Positions 24,243 through 35,587 are shown, counted from the stretch's first letter. The stretch is 37,780 bases of DNA from Anaerococcus sp. (GCA_022780515.1 JALEUV010000037.1:1-37780), one strand, 5' to 3'. Notes: generated by a model not told the origin, from the letters alone. Program-made: numbers and translations.

Positions 24243-25988
24243 ATGTATGATGGAATAGTAACTCGAAAAGTAGTTAATGAACTCAAAGACCTACTTTTAG
24301 GAGGCAAAATTCAAAAGATAAATCAACCATCAAAAAACGACATAGTTTTTAATATCTATTCTCGTGGCAAGACTTATAAATTATTACTAAGTGCCAATAA
24401 CAACGAGGCTAGGGTTAATTTAACAAAATTAAAATATGAAAATCCAGATAAACCACCAAATTTTTGTATGGTCTTAAGAAAACATATTAACCAAGGAAAA
24501 ATTATAGATATAAGCCAAAAGGGACTTGATAGGGTCATAATTTTCTCTATATCATCCATAGATGAGCTTGGTTTTGATAAAAACAAGAAACTCATAGTGG
24601 AAATAATGGGCAAGTACTCTAATATAATCTTGGTAGATGAAGATATGAATATTATTGATGCTATAAAAAGAGTAAATGATGAAATGTCTTCTGTTAGAGA
24701 AATCCTCCCATCCCTCCCCTATGAATTTATAGGGGATGATAAGGTAGATATAAGCGAAGAGTCCTTTGATAAGGACATATTCACTATTGATCAAAAACTC
24801 CCTGATAACCAAGTCCCATACAAAATTTTCCAACAAAATTATACAGGCTTTTCTCCATCTATTGGTAAGGAGCTAATAGCAAGGGCAGGAATTGACGATA
24901 GGATTAATTGGGGCCTTGTTAGCGAAGATGAGAAGAAAAGGTTAAACTCTGAGCTGATAAACCTAAGAGATAAGATCAAAAACAATGATTTAGGTTCTTT
25001 TTCCTATTCAAATACAAAAAAAGTTAAGGACTTCCATACAATTAGACTAAGTAATCTAGCTCTAGAGGAGATGACCTATCCTACCATGAGTCAAGCTATT
25101 GAGGAATATTTCACTACCAACAAGACCCATGATAGACTAAATCAGATGAAAAGTGATTTGAACAAAAAAATCAACTCGAATATAAAATCAGTTTTGAGGA
25201 AGAAAAAAATTCTCTCTGATAATCTAGACAAAAAAGAAAAAATCGACTCCTACAAAAGAAAGGGAGACCTCTTAGCTGCCAATGTCTACAAAATAAATAA
25301 GGGCGATAGCAAAGTCAACCTAGTAGACTTTTATGATAATAATAAGGAAGTAGAAGTTCCTATAGACCCTTCCAAAAACCCTTGGGATAATGTTAAGGCT
25401 GCCTATGATAAGTCTAAGAAACTAAAGGCCTCCTACGATTATGCCATAAAGGATATGCCTAAACAAGATGACCTTCACAAGTACCTCCTCCAAGTACAAG
25501 ACTTCATAAATAGGTCAGAAAGCATAGATGACCTCTTGGATATAAGGGAGGAATTAGAAGATGCAAGGATTATAAAGAAAAATTCTAAGAGTAAGAAGAT
25601 CCACCACAAAAAGTCTAAGCCTTACCACTATGTAACAGCCAATGGATCTGATATCTTTGTCGGTAAAAATTCCAAGCAAAATGATGAGCTAACCTTAAAA
25701 TTTGCTAATAAAGATGACATCTGGTTCCATATAAAAGACCTAGCTGGAAGCCATGTTATCCTTAGAAATGACAATATCAACGAAGAGGATATCCATATAG
25801 GAGCCTATCTCGCTGCCATTAACTCATCCATCCCAAATGGCATCAAGGTTGATGTAGATTATACTGAAAAGAAAAATGTAAATAAGGCCAAGGGGGCAAA
25901 ACCTGGCATGGTCTACTATAATGATTTTAAAACTATAAGGGTAGACACAAGTGTTGATTTATCAGATAAATTTGAGGTAAAAAAATAA
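24243..25988 (+). CDS. rqcH: Rqc2/NEMF homologue RqcH (NFACT family)
   Basis: RqcH binds obstructed 50S subunits and adds C-terminal alanine tails to stalled nascent chains to mark them for degradation. Older annotation calls the family fibronectin-binding protein. The 581 residues hold the NFACT-N domain (MYDGIVTRKVVNELKDLL onward), helix-hairpin-helix and coiled-coil parts (about 290-430) and the C-terminal NFACT-R domain (about 455-570, including KPYHYVTANGSDIFVGKNS and DIWFHIKDLAGSHVIL). Its place beside gmk resembles the Bacillus yloA-gmk neighbourhood. It is one of only two plus-strand genes here. Confidence 0.95.
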   Translation: MYDGIVTRKVVNELKDLLLGGKIQKINQPSKNDIVFNIYSRGKTYKLLLSANNNEARVNLTKLKYENPDKPPNFCMVLRKHINQGKIIDISQKGLDRVIIFSISSIDELGFDKNKKLIVEIMGKYSNIILVDEDMNIIDAIKRVNDEMSSVREILPSLPYEFIGDDKVDISEESFDKDIFTIDQKLPDNQVPYKIFQQNYTGFSPSIGKELIARAGIDDRINWGLVSEDEKKRLNSELINLRDKIKNNDLGSFSYSNTKKVKDFHTIRLSNLALEEMTYPTMSQAIEEYFTTNKTHDRLNQMKSDLNKKINSNIKSVLRKKKILSDNLDKKEKIDSYKRKGDLLAANVYKINKGDSKVNLVDFYDNNKEVEVPIDPSKNPWDNVKAAYDKSKKLKASYDYAIKDMPKQDDLHKYLLQVQDFINRSESIDDLLDIREELEDARIIKKNSKSKKIHHKKSKPYHYVTANGSDIFVGKNSKQNDELTLKFANKDDIWFHIKDLAGSHVILRNDNINEEDIHIGAYLAAINSSIPNGIKVDVDYTEKKNVNKAKGAKPGMVYYNDFKTIRVDTSVDLSDKFEVKK

Positions 25989-26017
25989 CCGGTACTTTAT
26001 TTCAAGACCGGTTTTTT
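25987..26017. terminator. Bidirectional terminator between rqcH and hup
   Basis: AACCGGT (25987-25993) and ACCGGTT (26007-26013) form a 7-bp stem with T-runs on both strands (TTTTTT after it on plus, TTATTTTTT on minus). It serves the convergent genes rqcH and hup. Confidence 0.85.
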
Positions 26018-26029
26018 CATATCTCAATA

Positions 26030-26308
26030 TTATTTATTAACAGCTTCTTTAAGAGTTTTTCCTGCTTTAAATACTGGTGCTTTAGATGCTGGAATTTGGA
26101 TTACTTCTTCAGGTTTTCTAGGGTTTCTTCCTTCTCTAGCTTTTCTATCTCTAACTTCAAATGTTCCAAAACCAACTAATTGTACCTTATCTCCTTCGAT
26201 TAGGCTTTCTGTAACTGTTTCTATGAATGCATTTAAAGCTCTCTCTGCATCACTCTTTTTAAGACCACTTTTTTCTGAAATATTTACTAATAAATCTGAT
26301 TTATTCAT
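26030..26308 (-). CDS. hup: DNA-binding protein HU
   Basis: HU is a histone-like protein that bends DNA and compacts the chromosome. The 92 residues show the whole family pattern: MNKSDLLVNISEKSGL, GFGTFEVRDRKAREGRNPRKPEE (the DNA-gripping beta arm) and the helical end VFKAGKTLKEAVNK. AGGAGG precedes the ATG. It is monocistronic with its own strong promoter. Confidence 0.97.
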   Translation of the reverse strand: MNKSDLLVNISEKSGLKKSDAERALNAFIETVTESLIEGDKVQLVGFGTFEVRDRKAREGRNPRKPEEVIQIPASKAPVFKAGKTLKEAVNK

Positions 26309-26353
26309 GTTTCCTCCTATAAATCATTATAATTCTGTTTAACTCTAAAATAG

Positions 26354-26382
26354 ATTATACATAAGAAATTTACTTATTTCAA
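26354..26382 (-). promoter_or_regulatory. Strong promoter of hup
   Basis: On the minus strand TTGAAA (26377-26382) and a perfect TATAAT (26354-26359) are 17 bp apart, about 45 bp ahead of the start codon. It lies just behind the stop of the upstream lipoprotein gene. Confidence 0.8.
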
Positions 26383-26387
26383 GCCTT

Positions 26388-27308
26388 TCAAACAAAAACC
26401 TTAATCTTGGATTTTTTTACTAGGTCATTTAAATATTTTTCGTAGGCATTTTTTAAGTAGATATCCTTAGCATTAATCAATAGTTCTGTTTTATTGTCAT
26501 TGTGCGAATTTATCATCAAAATAACATACTTATCTTCATAAGCTATTACATCACTTACTACTTCTTTTTCCTTTAATTTTGATAAGGATAAGAGATCATC
26601 ATCGGCGTAAACAAAGTCCGACTTATATACTTCGAAATTTTTTACCCCTTGGTTTAACTTCTTTTTGAAGTCTTCACTAGAATTAATCTCTTCCTTGGCA
26701 AGCTTGGCAAAGGTCTCATCTTCAAAGATTAGGGCATCGTACTTATACATCCTATGAAGATTTTCATCCTTCTCATAGTATTCTAAGATTTCCTTATCTT
26801 TGATAGAATTAGCCTCCAAGAAATAATCGTAGTGGCTCTCCCTTATCGAATCATTGTATAAAATATCCTCAAATGATGCTTCATTAACTCCTAGGGCATC
26901 AATGTTTGCTCTAAGGCTATCTTCTCCATTTAGGCTAGCAGTGAGTTTATTTTTTAATTCTATGGCTAAATTCTCATCAACCTTTACCTTATTGTTCTTT
27001 AGGTCATTTAGCATTACCCTATCCTTGATCATAGAATCAATTAAATCATCCTTGAGGACTTGCTTATAGGTCTTATTTTTCTTATCCTTCTCATTCCAAA
27101 AGTCACTTCCATAAAGACTTGTATAGTAGCTGTGGTAGAATTCTAATTCATTTCTAAATTCTTCACTAGTTATTACTTCTTTATCAACAGTAGCTATAGC
27201 ATTAGCATCTGAAGTTCCCCTGGAACAAGATGATAGGACCAATAAAAGGCTAAGACCTGTAAGCCATATTATATTGTTTTTTCTTAAATTAGTTATTCTT
27301 TTCTTCAT
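26388..27308 (-). CDS. PrsA/SurA-like lipoprotein without a clear PPIase domain
   Basis: This 306-residue protein has a lipoprotein signal ending LSSC (about Cys28). It continues with a SurA-type N-terminal chaperone section ([20 protein letters not shown]). The region where PrsA carries its parvulin domain (about 190-270) keeps only faint features ([21 protein letters not shown]) and lacks the usual HILV and GG..GAF motifs. It is therefore probably a foldase-like chaperone without isomerase activity, acting outside the membrane. It overlaps the prsA gene by 20 bases, so the two are likely made together. Confidence 0.8.
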   Translation of the reverse strand: MKKRITNLRKNNIIWLTGLSLLLVLSSCSRGTSDANAIATVDKEVITSEEFRNELEFYHSYYTSLYGSDFWNEKDKKNKTYKQVLKDDLIDSMIKDRVMLNDLKNNKVKVDENLAIELKNKLTASLNGEDSLRANIDALGVNEASFEDILYNDSIRESHYDYFLEANSIKDKEILEYYEKDENLHRMYKYDALIFEDETFAKLAKEEINSSEDFKKKLNQGVKNFEVYKSDFVYADDDLLSLSKLKEKEVVSDVIAYEDKYVILMINSHNDNKTELLINAKDIYLKNAYEKYLNDLVKKSKIKVFV

Positions 27309-28371
27309 CTGTGGAAGCTTCTGTTTCTACAGAACCCTCATTTTCTTCGGTACTAGTACTTTCAGTAGTTGTGCTTTCTGCATTTGAACTTTCTGTATTT
27401 TCAGATTCAGTGCTTGAAGTTTCTTCGTTACTGTCTACTGAAAATTCTGTTACAACGTTAGATTCTTCATTTAGTTTGTTTAGGTAGTCTGAATATTTTT
27501 TGTCGTTTAGGGCCTTTGTTACTTCTTCTTTTACATCCTCTACGCTATCTTTAATATCATTTACCCTAATAATATGGTAACCAAATTGAGTTTTTACAGG
27601 ATCGCTTATTTCTCCTTCTCCTAGAGAAAAGGCAACATCTTCAAACTCTTTACTCATTTGTCCCTTACCAAAGGCTCCTAGGGCTCCACCATTTGCAGCA
27701 GATCCAGTATCAGTTGAATATTCCTTAGCTAATTCTTCAAAATTTTCGCCATTGCTAAGTTTTTCTTTTATTTCATTAGCTGTTTCTTCATCTTCAACAA
27801 GGATATGACTAGCATCTACCTTAATAAGGCTATCTTTATTTTCTTCAAAGTACTCTTTTAGCTCTTCGTCTGTTACCTTGTTATTGGCATCAAACCATTC
27901 TCTGTGTTTTCTATAAACCAAGTCTTTTCTTAGAGTATCTTTAAATTTCTCAATATCCATGTTGTAGTCATCTAAGTTTTTGTCAAATTGTTCTTGACCA
28001 CCAAAGTTTTGGATAGCAGTCATAAGAGAATCTTCAACTTCCTTATCATTTATCTCGATGTTATTCTTCTTGATGTCATTTTCGATAAGTTTATCTTGGA
28101 CCATCATATTTACTATTGATGGCTTAAGTTGTTGTTGGCTAGCAAGCATTGATGCATAAAAACTAATTTCCTCTTTGTAATCATCCTTGCTGATTTTTTC
28201 TCCAGCTACTATAGCAACTGTATTATCATCAAGGTCTTCCTTGCTATTTGCCTTTTGACTTTGTTCTGTTTGATTACTGCTAGTTTCATTTGTTGTTGTA
28301 GTATTTTGGTTACCACAAGCAGCCAAAAGTGCTGAAGTAAGCAATACTACTGGAATAAATTTGTTTTTCAT
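27289..28371 (-). CDS. prsA: Foldase PrsA (parvulin-type peptidyl-prolyl isomerase lipoprotein)
   Basis: PrsA helps exported proteins fold at the outer side of the membrane. The 360-residue precursor has a lipobox LLAAC (about Cys19). A SurA-like N-terminal domain is followed by a complete parvulin domain (about 185-285) with [25 protein letters not shown] and FGYHIIRV. A Ser/Thr/Glu/Asn-rich tail of about 45 residues follows, which may reach into the cell wall. The gene lies one base after mfd. Confidence 0.92.
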   Translation of the reverse strand: MKNKFIPVVLLTSALLAACGNQNTTTTNETSSNQTEQSQKANSKEDLDDNTVAIVAGEKISKDDYKEEISFYASMLASQQQLKPSIVNMMVQDKLIENDIKKNNIEINDKEVEDSLMTAIQNFGGQEQFDKNLDDYNMDIEKFKDTLRKDLVYRKHREWFDANNKVTDEELKEYFEENKDSLIKVDASHILVEDEETANEIKEKLSNGENFEELAKEYSTDTGSAANGGALGAFGKGQMSKEFEDVAFSLGEGEISDPVKTQFGYHIIRVNDIKDSVEDVKEEVTKALNDKKYSDYLNKLNEESNVVTEFSVDSNEETSSTESENTESSNAESTTTESTSTEENEGSVETEASTDEEKNN

Positions 28372-28372
28372 A

Positions 28373-31300
28373 TTAACTCCTTACTTTGTTTATTGTTTTT
28401 AATAATTCGTAGGTATCAATAAGTTTTAACTTGGATACCGGAATTTTGAAGGCCGGATTTACTGATAGATCTAGGGACATCTCTCCCTCAAAGGTCTGAT
28501 TTATCTCGGCCAGTTCTTTGAAAGTAAAGGTATCTTTATTTTCAAAATATAGATTAACATTACCGTTTTTTTCTCGAATTTCACGTATATTAACCTGATC
28601 TGCTAAAGATTTTATTAGGGCGATATACATAATATTGTCTACCATTACTGGTATATCCCCATATACATCTATCAAATCTTCTAGTAAATCATTGTAATCT
28701 TCTTCGTTTTCTATACTTGCAATTCTTTTATAGATCTCGATTTTTTGAGATTGATCTTCTATATAGAAGTTAGGTATATAGGCATCGACCTTGATATCAA
28801 CATAGACATCTGATTTTTCTTTGATATCTACATCCTTACCTGATGCTTTTTCTACAGCATTTTGGAGGAACTTGACATAGAGGTCATATCCTATTGCCTC
28901 TACATGGCCCGATTGGCTCTCACCCAAGAGATTACCTGCTCCCCTAAGCTCTAAGTCTTTCATAGCTATCTTGTAGCCAGAACCAAAGTCAGAGAAATCT
29001 CTGATGGACTTAAGTCTCTTTTCACTAACTTCTGTTAATACTTTACCACTCCTATAGGTAAAGTAAGCATAGGATGACCTATTTCCCCTACCAATTCTTC
29101 CCTTAAGTTGGTAAAGTTGACCAAGTCCTAGGTTATCAGCATCAAAAATTATCATAGTATTTACATTAGCTATATCCATTCCTGTTTCTATAATAGTTGT
29201 CGCCAAAAGTATATCTATGTCCCCATTGACAAAGTCCATCATAGTTTCTTCTATCTGCCTAGGACTTAACTTACCATGGATTATGCCTATATTGGCATCT
29301 GGCTCTAGGCTACTTATGTGGTTATAGAGTTTGTCAATATTATTTACCCTATTGTAGACAAAGTAGACCTGACCATTCCTATTAAGCTCCCTATCCATGG
29401 CCTGCTTTATAATAGCTTCATCATATTCTATTACATAGGTATTAACTGGCATTCTTTCTTCTGGTGGCTCATCCAAGGTTGATAGGTCCCTGATTCCCGA
29501 TAGGGACATTTGGAGGGTCCTAGGAATTGGGGTTGCTGATAGGGATAAAACATCGATAGATGCCTTAATTTTCTTTAGCTTTTCCTTATGCTTAACTCCA
29601 AATCTCTGTTCTTCATCTATTATAAGAAGGCCAAGCTTCTTGAAGGCAACATCCTTAGACAAGAGCCTGTGAGTGCCCACTATTATATCTACCTGCCCTT
29701 GCTTTAGATCCTTTAGAATTTTATCCTGTTTTTGTTTGGAATTAAACCTGGATACCATCTGAACATTAACAGGGAATTTTTCATAGCGCTTGAGCATGGT
29801 CTCATAATGCTGATTGGCAAGAATTGTAGTAGGCACCAAGAAGGCTACCTGGTAACCATCCATAACAGCCTTAAAGGCAGCCCTTAGGGCAACTTCAGTT
29901 TTGCCGAATCCAACATCCCCACAAAGGAGACGATCCATAGGAATATCATCTTCCATATCAGCCTTTATTTCGTTTAATGACCTTACTTGACTATAGGTTT
30001 CTTCATAAGGGAAAGAATTCTCAAACTCCTCTTGCCATACTGTATCCTTACTAAAGGCATGGCCCTTGGTTTTGGCCCTCTTAGCATAGAGATCTACTAA
30101 GTCATCAGCTATTTCATCTACAGCCTTCTTGGCCCTATTCTTGGCGTTTTGCCAGGTAGCTGTTCCCAGTGAAGATAGTTTAGGTTTTTCTCCCTTAGAA
30201 CCTATGTACTTGCTTACAAGGTTCATTTGGTCAACTGGTACAAAGAGCTTGTCTGTCCCCCTATATTGGATTACAATAAAATCCTTTTCTATATTATTTA
30301 CTTCGATTTTTTTGAGGCCTTGGTAGACTCCTATACCATTATTTTCATGAACAACAAAGTCCCCTATATCAAGGTCAGAGTAATTTATAATTTGATTTGA
30401 CGAAGGCTTTTTATTTGACTTTTTCCTCTTGGCCTTCTTTTGACTACCAAATATTTCCTTACTCGTAAAGACATAAAAATCTAAGTCCTTTAGATAATAG
30501 CCAATGCTTGAAGACTTATCTGATATTTGAATTGGTATCTTGTCATAATCAAGGTCTTCTTCAGCCCTACCTACGCTCACAAAATTTTTATCTAGGTAGG
30601 AGTTAAATAATTTATCAGCTTCTTCACTGCTTGAGGTAAGGGCAAATACCCTGCCCTTATTATTGGCTATCTCTATAGTTCGATCCAAGTAATAGTCAAG
30701 CTTACCATTAAAGTTTTCGGCCTCTATTGCCTTAATCTCGATGATTTTCTTGGGAGAAAATAGCTTTGTCCTTTTTAGTATAGAAGTTAAATTTATAATA
30801 TTATATTCTTCAATAAGTGGATAAATGTCATTAATATCTATCCTAACATCCTCAAAGCTACTAAATACTTCCCCATTTTCCATTTGAAGGGCAAGGTCTT
30901 CTAGGAAGGCCCCGTAGTCTTCGTCATAGGATTTGGCTATCCTACTTAAATCATCAAAGGCCACTATTGTATCTTGATCTAGGTAATCAAAAAAATTTGA
31001 GTAATTATCCCTCCTGTAAGGATTAATCATATCGTCATTGGCAATATATAAACTGTTATCAATAAAGGAAATTATTTGCTCGTATTTGCTTATAAGTTTT
31101 TGGTGATCATATACACTGTTATTCGAAAGGCTATCGATTTCGCTCTTTATATTATTGATTACCTTGTCATAATCTTCTTTTGAATATAGAAGTTCTGAAA
31201 CAGGGCCTATTTCAACCCTTGATATTTTTTCTATGGTTCTTTGACTATCCTTATCAAAGGCCCTTATAGAATCAACCTCATCATCAAATAATTCAAGCCT

Positions 31301-31870
31301 TATCGGATTATCTAAATCAACTGGCCAGAAGTCTATAATGGATCCACGTTTAGCAAATTCTCCCTTATTTTCTACCAGGGAGGATGGACTATAAGAAAGA
31401 TCTGATAGCTTTCTTATAAAATCATCCACATCAATAATAGAATCTTCATCAATAGTAAAGAATGAGTTCTTATAATAGTCCACTAGGGTTAGCTTATTTG
31501 TAAGGGCCTCAAGGCTTGTTATTATAATAGACTTCTCACCCTTAATTAGTCTATTTATAACTCCCATCCTTTGGGAGCTAGTCTTGCTATCTAGGTTATT
31601 TATATTATAGAAGTTGATATCAATCTTTGGAAAAAGATAGGCCTTATCTTCCCCAAGACCATTTATATCATCAAGATACTTATTAGCTCTCGACTCATTT
31701 TCTGCTATAAGTAAAATGCTCTTATTAAATTTTTCAAATAAAGTAAGGACTAAGTGAGGTTTGAAACCATCTGTTAGTCCTGATAGGTAAATAGGTGAAT
31801 AGTCTTCAATATTATTTGCTACTTCCTTTAATTGATCCAATTCGCCTATAGTTTGAATTAATTTGTTCAT
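28373..31870 (-). CDS. mfd: Transcription-repair coupling factor
   Basis: Mfd pushes stalled RNA polymerase off DNA lesions and recruits UvrA. The 1165 residues have the full plan: UvrB-homologous N-terminus ([11 protein letters not shown]), RNA polymerase-interacting CarD-like domain (about 497-560, including [15 protein letters not shown]), RecG-like motor with Walker A GDVGFGKT (651-658) and DEEQ (752-755), then the TRG motif region ([11 protein letters not shown]) and the C-terminal UvrA-blocking domain. It sits between pth and prsA; pth-mfd adjacency is common in Firmicutes. Confidence 0.97.
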   Translation of the reverse strand: MNKLIQTIGELDQLKEVANNIEDYSPIYLSGLTDGFKPHLVLTLFEKFNKSILLIAENESRANKYLDDINGLGEDKAYLFPKIDINFYNINNLDSKTSSQRMGVINRLIKGEKSIIITSLEALTNKLTLVDYYKNSFFTIDEDSIIDVDDFIRKLSDLSYSPSSLVENKGEFAKRGSIIDFWPVDLDNPIRLELFDDEVDSIRAFDKDSQRTIEKISRVEIGPVSELLYSKEDYDKVINNIKSEIDSLSNNSVYDHQKLISKYEQIISFIDNSLYIANDDMINPYRRDNYSNFFDYLDQDTIVAFDDLSRIAKSYDEDYGAFLEDLALQMENGEVFSSFEDVRIDINDIYPLIEEYNIINLTSILKRTKLFSPKKIIEIKAIEAENFNGKLDYYLDRTIEIANNKGRVFALTSSSEEADKLFNSYLDKNFVSVGRAEEDLDYDKIPIQISDKSSSIGYYLKDLDFYVFTSKEIFGSQKKAKRKKSNKKPSSNQIINYSDLDIGDFVVHENNGIGVYQGLKKIEVNNIEKDFIVIQYRGTDKLFVPVDQMNLVSKYIGSKGEKPKLSSLGTATWQNAKNRAKKAVDEIADDLVDLYAKRAKTKGHAFSKDTVWQEEFENSFPYEETYSQVRSLNEIKADMEDDIPMDRLLCGDVGFGKTEVALRAAFKAVMDGYQVAFLVPTTILANQHYETMLKRYEKFPVNVQMVSRFNSKQKQDKILKDLKQGQVDIIVGTHRLLSKDVAFKKLGLLIIDEEQRFGVKHKEKLKKIKASIDVLSLSATPIPRTLQMSLSGIRDLSTLDEPPEERMPVNTYVIEYDEAIIKQAMDRELNRNGQVYFVYNRVNNIDKLYNHISSLEPDANIGIIHGKLSPRQIEETMMDFVNGDIDILLATTIIETGMDIANVNTMIIFDADNLGLGQLYQLKGRIGRGNRSSYAYFTYRSGKVLTEVSEKRLKSIRDFSDFGSGYKIAMKDLELRGAGNLLGESQSGHVEAIGYDLYVKFLQNAVEKASGKDVDIKEKSDVYVDIKVDAYIPNFYIEDQSQKIEIYKRIASIENEEDYNDLLEDLIDVYGDIPVMVDNIMYIALIKSLADQVNIREIREKNGNVNLYFENKDTFTFKELAEINQTFEGEMSLDLSVNPAFKIPVSKLKLIDTYELLKTINKVRS

Positions 31871-31871
31871 C

Positions 31872-32450
31872 TTAATCTTCCAAAAGTCTCTTAGAATTAT
31901 AGAGGCTCATTGCCTTATCTACTCCCTCATCGACTATCATTTCGATAGATTCAACAGCCAAATCAATCTCATCTCTAATTACCCTAATTTCACTTTCACT
32001 AAATCCTGATAGGACAAAGTTTGCTAGGTCCATATACTCTGGCTTTTGACCAACAGCAACCTTAATTCTTGTAAAGTTGTCATTTTGAATTTGGTAGATA
32101 ATTGATTTCATTCCGTTGTGGGTTCCAGCAGATCCCTTTTTACGAATCCTTATTGTACCAAAATCTATATCTATATCATCGACAATAACAATGATTTTTT
32201 CTACATCTACTTTAAAGAAACTTTTTATCTCTCTTACGGCTTCTCCCGAGTTATTCATGTAGGTTTGAGGTTTTACTAGCATAACTTTATGGCCAGAAAT
32301 TTCTCCCTGACCGTAAAATGATTTAAATTTTAGTTTTTTAACCTTAATACCATACTTTTCGCTTAGCCTATCTATTGCTAGAAAGCCTATGTTGTGTCTG
32401 GTATTTTCGTATTGTAAACCGGGATTACCTAGTCCAACTATCAAATACAT
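31872..32450 (-). CDS. pth: Peptidyl-tRNA hydrolase
   Basis: Pth releases tRNA from dropped peptidyl-tRNA. The 192 residues contain VGLGNPGLQYENTRHNIGF with the catalytic H19 and binding N9, KPQTYMNNSGEAV, and IVDDIDIDFGTIRIRKKGSAGTHNG in family order. It sits one base ahead of mfd and two after prs. Confidence 0.97.
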   Translation of the reverse strand: MYLIVGLGNPGLQYENTRHNIGFLAIDRLSEKYGIKVKKLKFKSFYGQGEISGHKVMLVKPQTYMNNSGEAVREIKSFFKVDVEKIIVIVDDIDIDFGTIRIRKKGSAGTHNGMKSIIYQIQNDNFTRIKVAVGQKPEYMDLANFVLSGFSESEIRVIRDEIDLAVESIEMIVDEGVDKAMSLYNSKRLLED

Positions 32451-32452
32451 CC

Positions 32453-33442
32453 TTACATTCCATCCGCAAATAAGCCACTGATTGATTCGTAAGTATTTAT
32501 CCTGTAGGTAGCTTCAGCTAAAAGAGGTGCGATTGACATGATAGTGAGCTTATCAATCAGTTTTTCTTCAGGTTGTTTGATGGTATCAGTAATAACTACT
32601 TCTTTTACCCTAGAGTTATTTAGTTTGTCTATGGCATCCCCTGAGAATACTCCATGAGTTGCAACTATATATACGTCCCTGGCCCCACTATCTATCAAAA
32701 ATTCACTGGCATTGGTAATAGTACCCGCTGTATCTATCATATCGTCCACTATGATAGCGTGTTTACCCTTAAATTCACCTATAACAGACATTACTTCTGA
32801 TACATTTGGTTTTGGTCTTCTCTTTTCGATAATAGCTATAGGTAGTTTTAGGTAGTCAGCAAACTCTCTCGCTCTTCTTACTCCACCCAAGTCAGGACTT
32901 ACTACTACATAGTCTTCAGAATTATCTTTTACTATATCTGTAAAGTGGGTTGATAAAAGCCTTATAGCTGAGAAATGATCTACTGGTATATCAAAATATC
33001 CTTGGATTTGTCCAGCATGGAGATCCATTGTAACAACCCTATCAGCTCCTGCCGTTGTAAGTAAGTTTGCTACGAGTTTTGCAGTTATAGGTTCACGACC
33101 CCTTGTTTTTCTATCTTGTCTAGCATAGCCATAGTATGGCACGATAGCGTTAATATATCCTGCAGAAGCTCTCCTACAAGCATCTATCAAAATAAGTAAC
33201 TCCATTAGGTTATCATTGGTAGGGCTAGATGTTGGTTGCATAATATAAACATCCTTGCCCCTGATTGATTGGTTGATCTTTACTGATATTTCGCCGTCTT
33301 TAAATTTTTCAATATCAGCATCTAGAAGCTCTATTCCTAGATACTTAGCCACGCTTTCTGCAAGGTCTCTGTTTGAATTTCCTGATAAAAGTGTTAATTC
33401 TCCTCTTTGAATATATTTTCCATTATTACAATTAGTTGTCAT
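32453..33442 (-). CDS. prs: Ribose-phosphate pyrophosphokinase
   Basis: Prs makes PRPP for nucleotide, histidine and tryptophan synthesis. The family sites are present: the catalytic-flexible-loop and ATP-site text YYGYARQDRKTRGREPITAKL, VSPDLGGVRRAREFAD, and the PRPP-binding loop IIVDDMIDTAGTI. I use the ATG at 33442 (MTTNCNNGK, 329 residues), which has GGGAG seven bases upstream. A TTG four codons earlier (33454) lacks a ribosome site. It overlaps the end of glmU by 11 bases. Confidence 0.96.
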   Translation of the reverse strand: MTTNCNNGKYIQRGELTLLSGNSNRDLAESVAKYLGIELLDADIEKFKDGEISVKINQSIRGKDVYIMQPTSSPTNDNLMELLILIDACRRASAGYINAIVPYYGYARQDRKTRGREPITAKLVANLLTTAGADRVVTMDLHAGQIQGYFDIPVDHFSAIRLLSTHFTDIVKDNSEDYVVVSPDLGGVRRAREFADYLKLPIAIIEKRRPKPNVSEVMSVIGEFKGKHAIIVDDMIDTAGTITNASEFLIDSGARDVYIVATHGVFSGDAIDKLNNSRVKEVVITDTIKQPEEKLIDKLTIMSIAPLLAEATYRINTYESISGLFADGM

Positions 33443-34832
33443 TTTTTCTCCCAAGTTTTTCTAAATCTCTTTTTCTTTTCTTTTCAGTATAACCTTCGAT
33501 ATTTTTTTGTTCAGCTCTCTCGATAGATAGTTCGCCCGATTCTACATCCTTGGTAATAGTAGAACCAGCTGCTATATAGGCATCTTTTGCAATATGGACT
33601 GGGGCTACTATGTTGGAATTAGACCCTATAAAGGCATTATCTTCTACAGTAGACCTATGTTTGAATTTGCCATCGTAGTTAACAAAGATTACTCCACAGC
33701 CAATATTTATATTGGAGCCTAAATCACAATCTCCAATATAAGCAAGGTGGCCAGCCTTAGTTCCTTCTCCAACATTTGCATTTTTGACTTCAACAAAATT
33801 ACCTATGTGGACATTTTTCCCTAGGTGGGCCTTTGGTCTAAGGTGGGAATATGGACCTATGTTTGAGCCTTCTTCCATATACGAGGACTCTATTATAGAA
33901 TTATCTATCTTTACCTTATCTTCTATTGTAGAATCTTCAATCCTTGTTGAGCCTAGTATAGTGCAATTGGAACCAATCTTTGTAGATCCCTTTATTACAA
34001 CATGACCAGAAATGATAGTATCTCTGCCGATTTTAACTCCTGGCTCTATGCTTACTGTATCAGGAGTTTCTATTATGACACCATCAACCATATAGGCATC
34101 ATTTATTCTTTTTCTCATAATCTCTGTCGCATCAGCTAATTCCTTCTTATTGTTGATTCCATAAAAAAGACTAGGATCATCATTAATAAAGGCATGGGCA
34201 GTTTTCCCCAAATCTCTAAGGATTTTGATACAATCTGTTAAATATAGCTCATTTTGATCATTGTTAGTATCTAACTTATCAAGGGCTGCCTTCAAATCAG
34301 CTCCCCTAAATACATAAATACCAGTATTAATTTCATCTACTTCTAATTGATCATCATTTAGGTCCCTATGCTCAACTATAGCTTTAAAATTATTATCCCC
34401 ATCTCTAATAATTCTTCCATAATTAGTAGGGTCTTTTACTATAGATGATAAGACTGATACACTAGCCCCACTTTTCTTGTGGTCTTTGACAAAATCTTCT
34501 AAAGCGTCTTTTTTAATTAATGGAATATCACCATTTAAAACTAGGACATCATCGTCGTCATCTATATAGTCTTTGGCAAGGGATATAGCATGCCCTGTAC
34601 CGTATGGATATTCTTCGCCTATCTTTTGCTCTATTATCTTTGTATTATCGAAGATTTCTTCAAGGCTTTTCTTGTTTTTTCCAGCTATGATTATAGTCTC
34701 GCTATTATCTAGCCTACTTTCATCATAGACATATCTTATAATTTCTTTAGATAAAATCTTATGAAGGACCTTGGATGTATCAGATTTCATCCTGGTCCCC
34801 TCACCTGCTGCCATTATTATAACTTTTATCAT
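33432..34832 (-). CDS. glmU: Bifunctional GlmU (GlcNAc-1-P uridyltransferase / GlcN-1-P acetyltransferase)
   Basis: GlmU makes UDP-GlcNAc, the cell-wall precursor. The N-terminal half has the nucleotidyltransferase loop MAAGEGTRMKSDTSK; the C-terminal half is a left-handed beta-helix with the acetyltransferase motifs HLRPKAHLGKNVHIGNFVEVKN and NYDGKFKH. At 466 residues it is complete. It starts three bases after deoD. If the sugar operon releases GlcNAc, this core enzyme is a possible downstream entry to UDP-GlcNAc after phosphorylation, but that link is speculative. Confidence 0.97.
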   Translation of the reverse strand: MIKVIIMAAGEGTRMKSDTSKVLHKILSKEIIRYVYDESRLDNSETIIIAGKNKKSLEEIFDNTKIIEQKIGEEYPYGTGHAISLAKDYIDDDDDVLVLNGDIPLIKKDALEDFVKDHKKSGASVSVLSSIVKDPTNYGRIIRDGDNNFKAIVEHRDLNDDQLEVDEINTGIYVFRGADLKAALDKLDTNNDQNELYLTDCIKILRDLGKTAHAFINDDPSLFYGINNKKELADATEIMRKRINDAYMVDGVIIETPDTVSIEPGVKIGRDTIISGHVVIKGSTKIGSNCTILGSTRIEDSTIEDKVKIDNSIIESSYMEEGSNIGPYSHLRPKAHLGKNVHIGNFVEVKNANVGEGTKAGHLAYIGDCDLGSNINIGCGVIFVNYDGKFKHRSTVEDNAFIGSNSNIVAPVHIAKDAYIAAGSTITKDVESGELSIERAEQKNIEGYTEKKRKRDLEKLGRKNDN

Positions 34833-34835
34833 AAA

Positions 34836-35555
34836 TTACTCGTGGGCTATTTCTAGGGCAAGCTTCATCATATTGGTATATGACTTTTGCCTATCTTCTG
34901 CACTATCTGTAGTATTTTCTACCAATGAATCAGAAATTGTAAAGATTCCAAGTCCCTTTTTGCCATGCCTTCTTGCAGCCATATATAGACCGTAGGTTTC
35001 CATCTCTACACATAGGACTCCATATTTTTGTAGGTTTTCGAATACTTGATCTGGCATATCATTGTAGAATTGATCTGATGATTGAACTTGTCCACAGTGA
35101 GTCCTATAGCCTAGCTCTTGTGATTTTTGATAAGCTTCTATCAATAAATCAAAGTCTGGTGTTGGTGAAAAGTGTACATTACCAAACAAATTATCATTAA
35201 TAGAAGATTCACTACAAGCAGATGTTGCTATTACTATATCATGTAGCTTTACATCCTTTTGCATAGAACCTGCTGTTCCAATTCTAATAATGGTATCTAC
35301 ATCATAAAAATCAAACAATTCATTAAAATAAATCATTGATGATGGGATACCCATTCCAGATCCCATTACAGAAACTCTCTTACCATTATAATATCCAGTA
35401 AAACCGAGCATACCCCTAGTTTCATTAAACTGACTTACATCTGTTAGAAAGTTATCAGCTATAAACTTAGCTCTTAATGGGTCTCCTGGCATCAAAACTG
35501 TTTTTGCTATTTGATCAGCACTAGTTGCTGATATATGTGGTGTTGGTATTGTCAA
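34836..35555 (-). CDS. deoD: Purine-nucleoside phosphorylase, DeoD type
   Basis: DeoD cleaves purine (deoxy)nucleosides with phosphate. The 239 residues match the hexameric family: TPHISA at the N-terminus, VLMPGDPLRAKFIA, GSGMGIPS and the C-terminal active-site text TISDSL. The start codon is TTG, chosen because AAGGAG lies eight bases upstream and the TIPTPHISA text begins right there. It leads the deoD-glmU-prs-pth-mfd-prsA series. Confidence 0.96.
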   Translation of the reverse strand: MTIPTPHISATSADQIAKTVLMPGDPLRAKFIADNFLTDVSQFNETRGMLGFTGYYNGKRVSVMGSGMGIPSSMIYFNELFDFYDVDTIIRIGTAGSMQKDVKLHDIVIATSACSESSINDNLFGNVHFSPTPDFDLLIEAYQKSQELGYRTHCGQVQSSDQFYNDMPDQVFENLQKYGVLCVEMETYGLYMAARRHGKKGLGIFTISDSLVENTTDSAEDRQKSYTNMMKLALEIAHE

Positions 35556-35587
35556 AATTACACTCCTTTAAATTTATTCTCTCTTAT

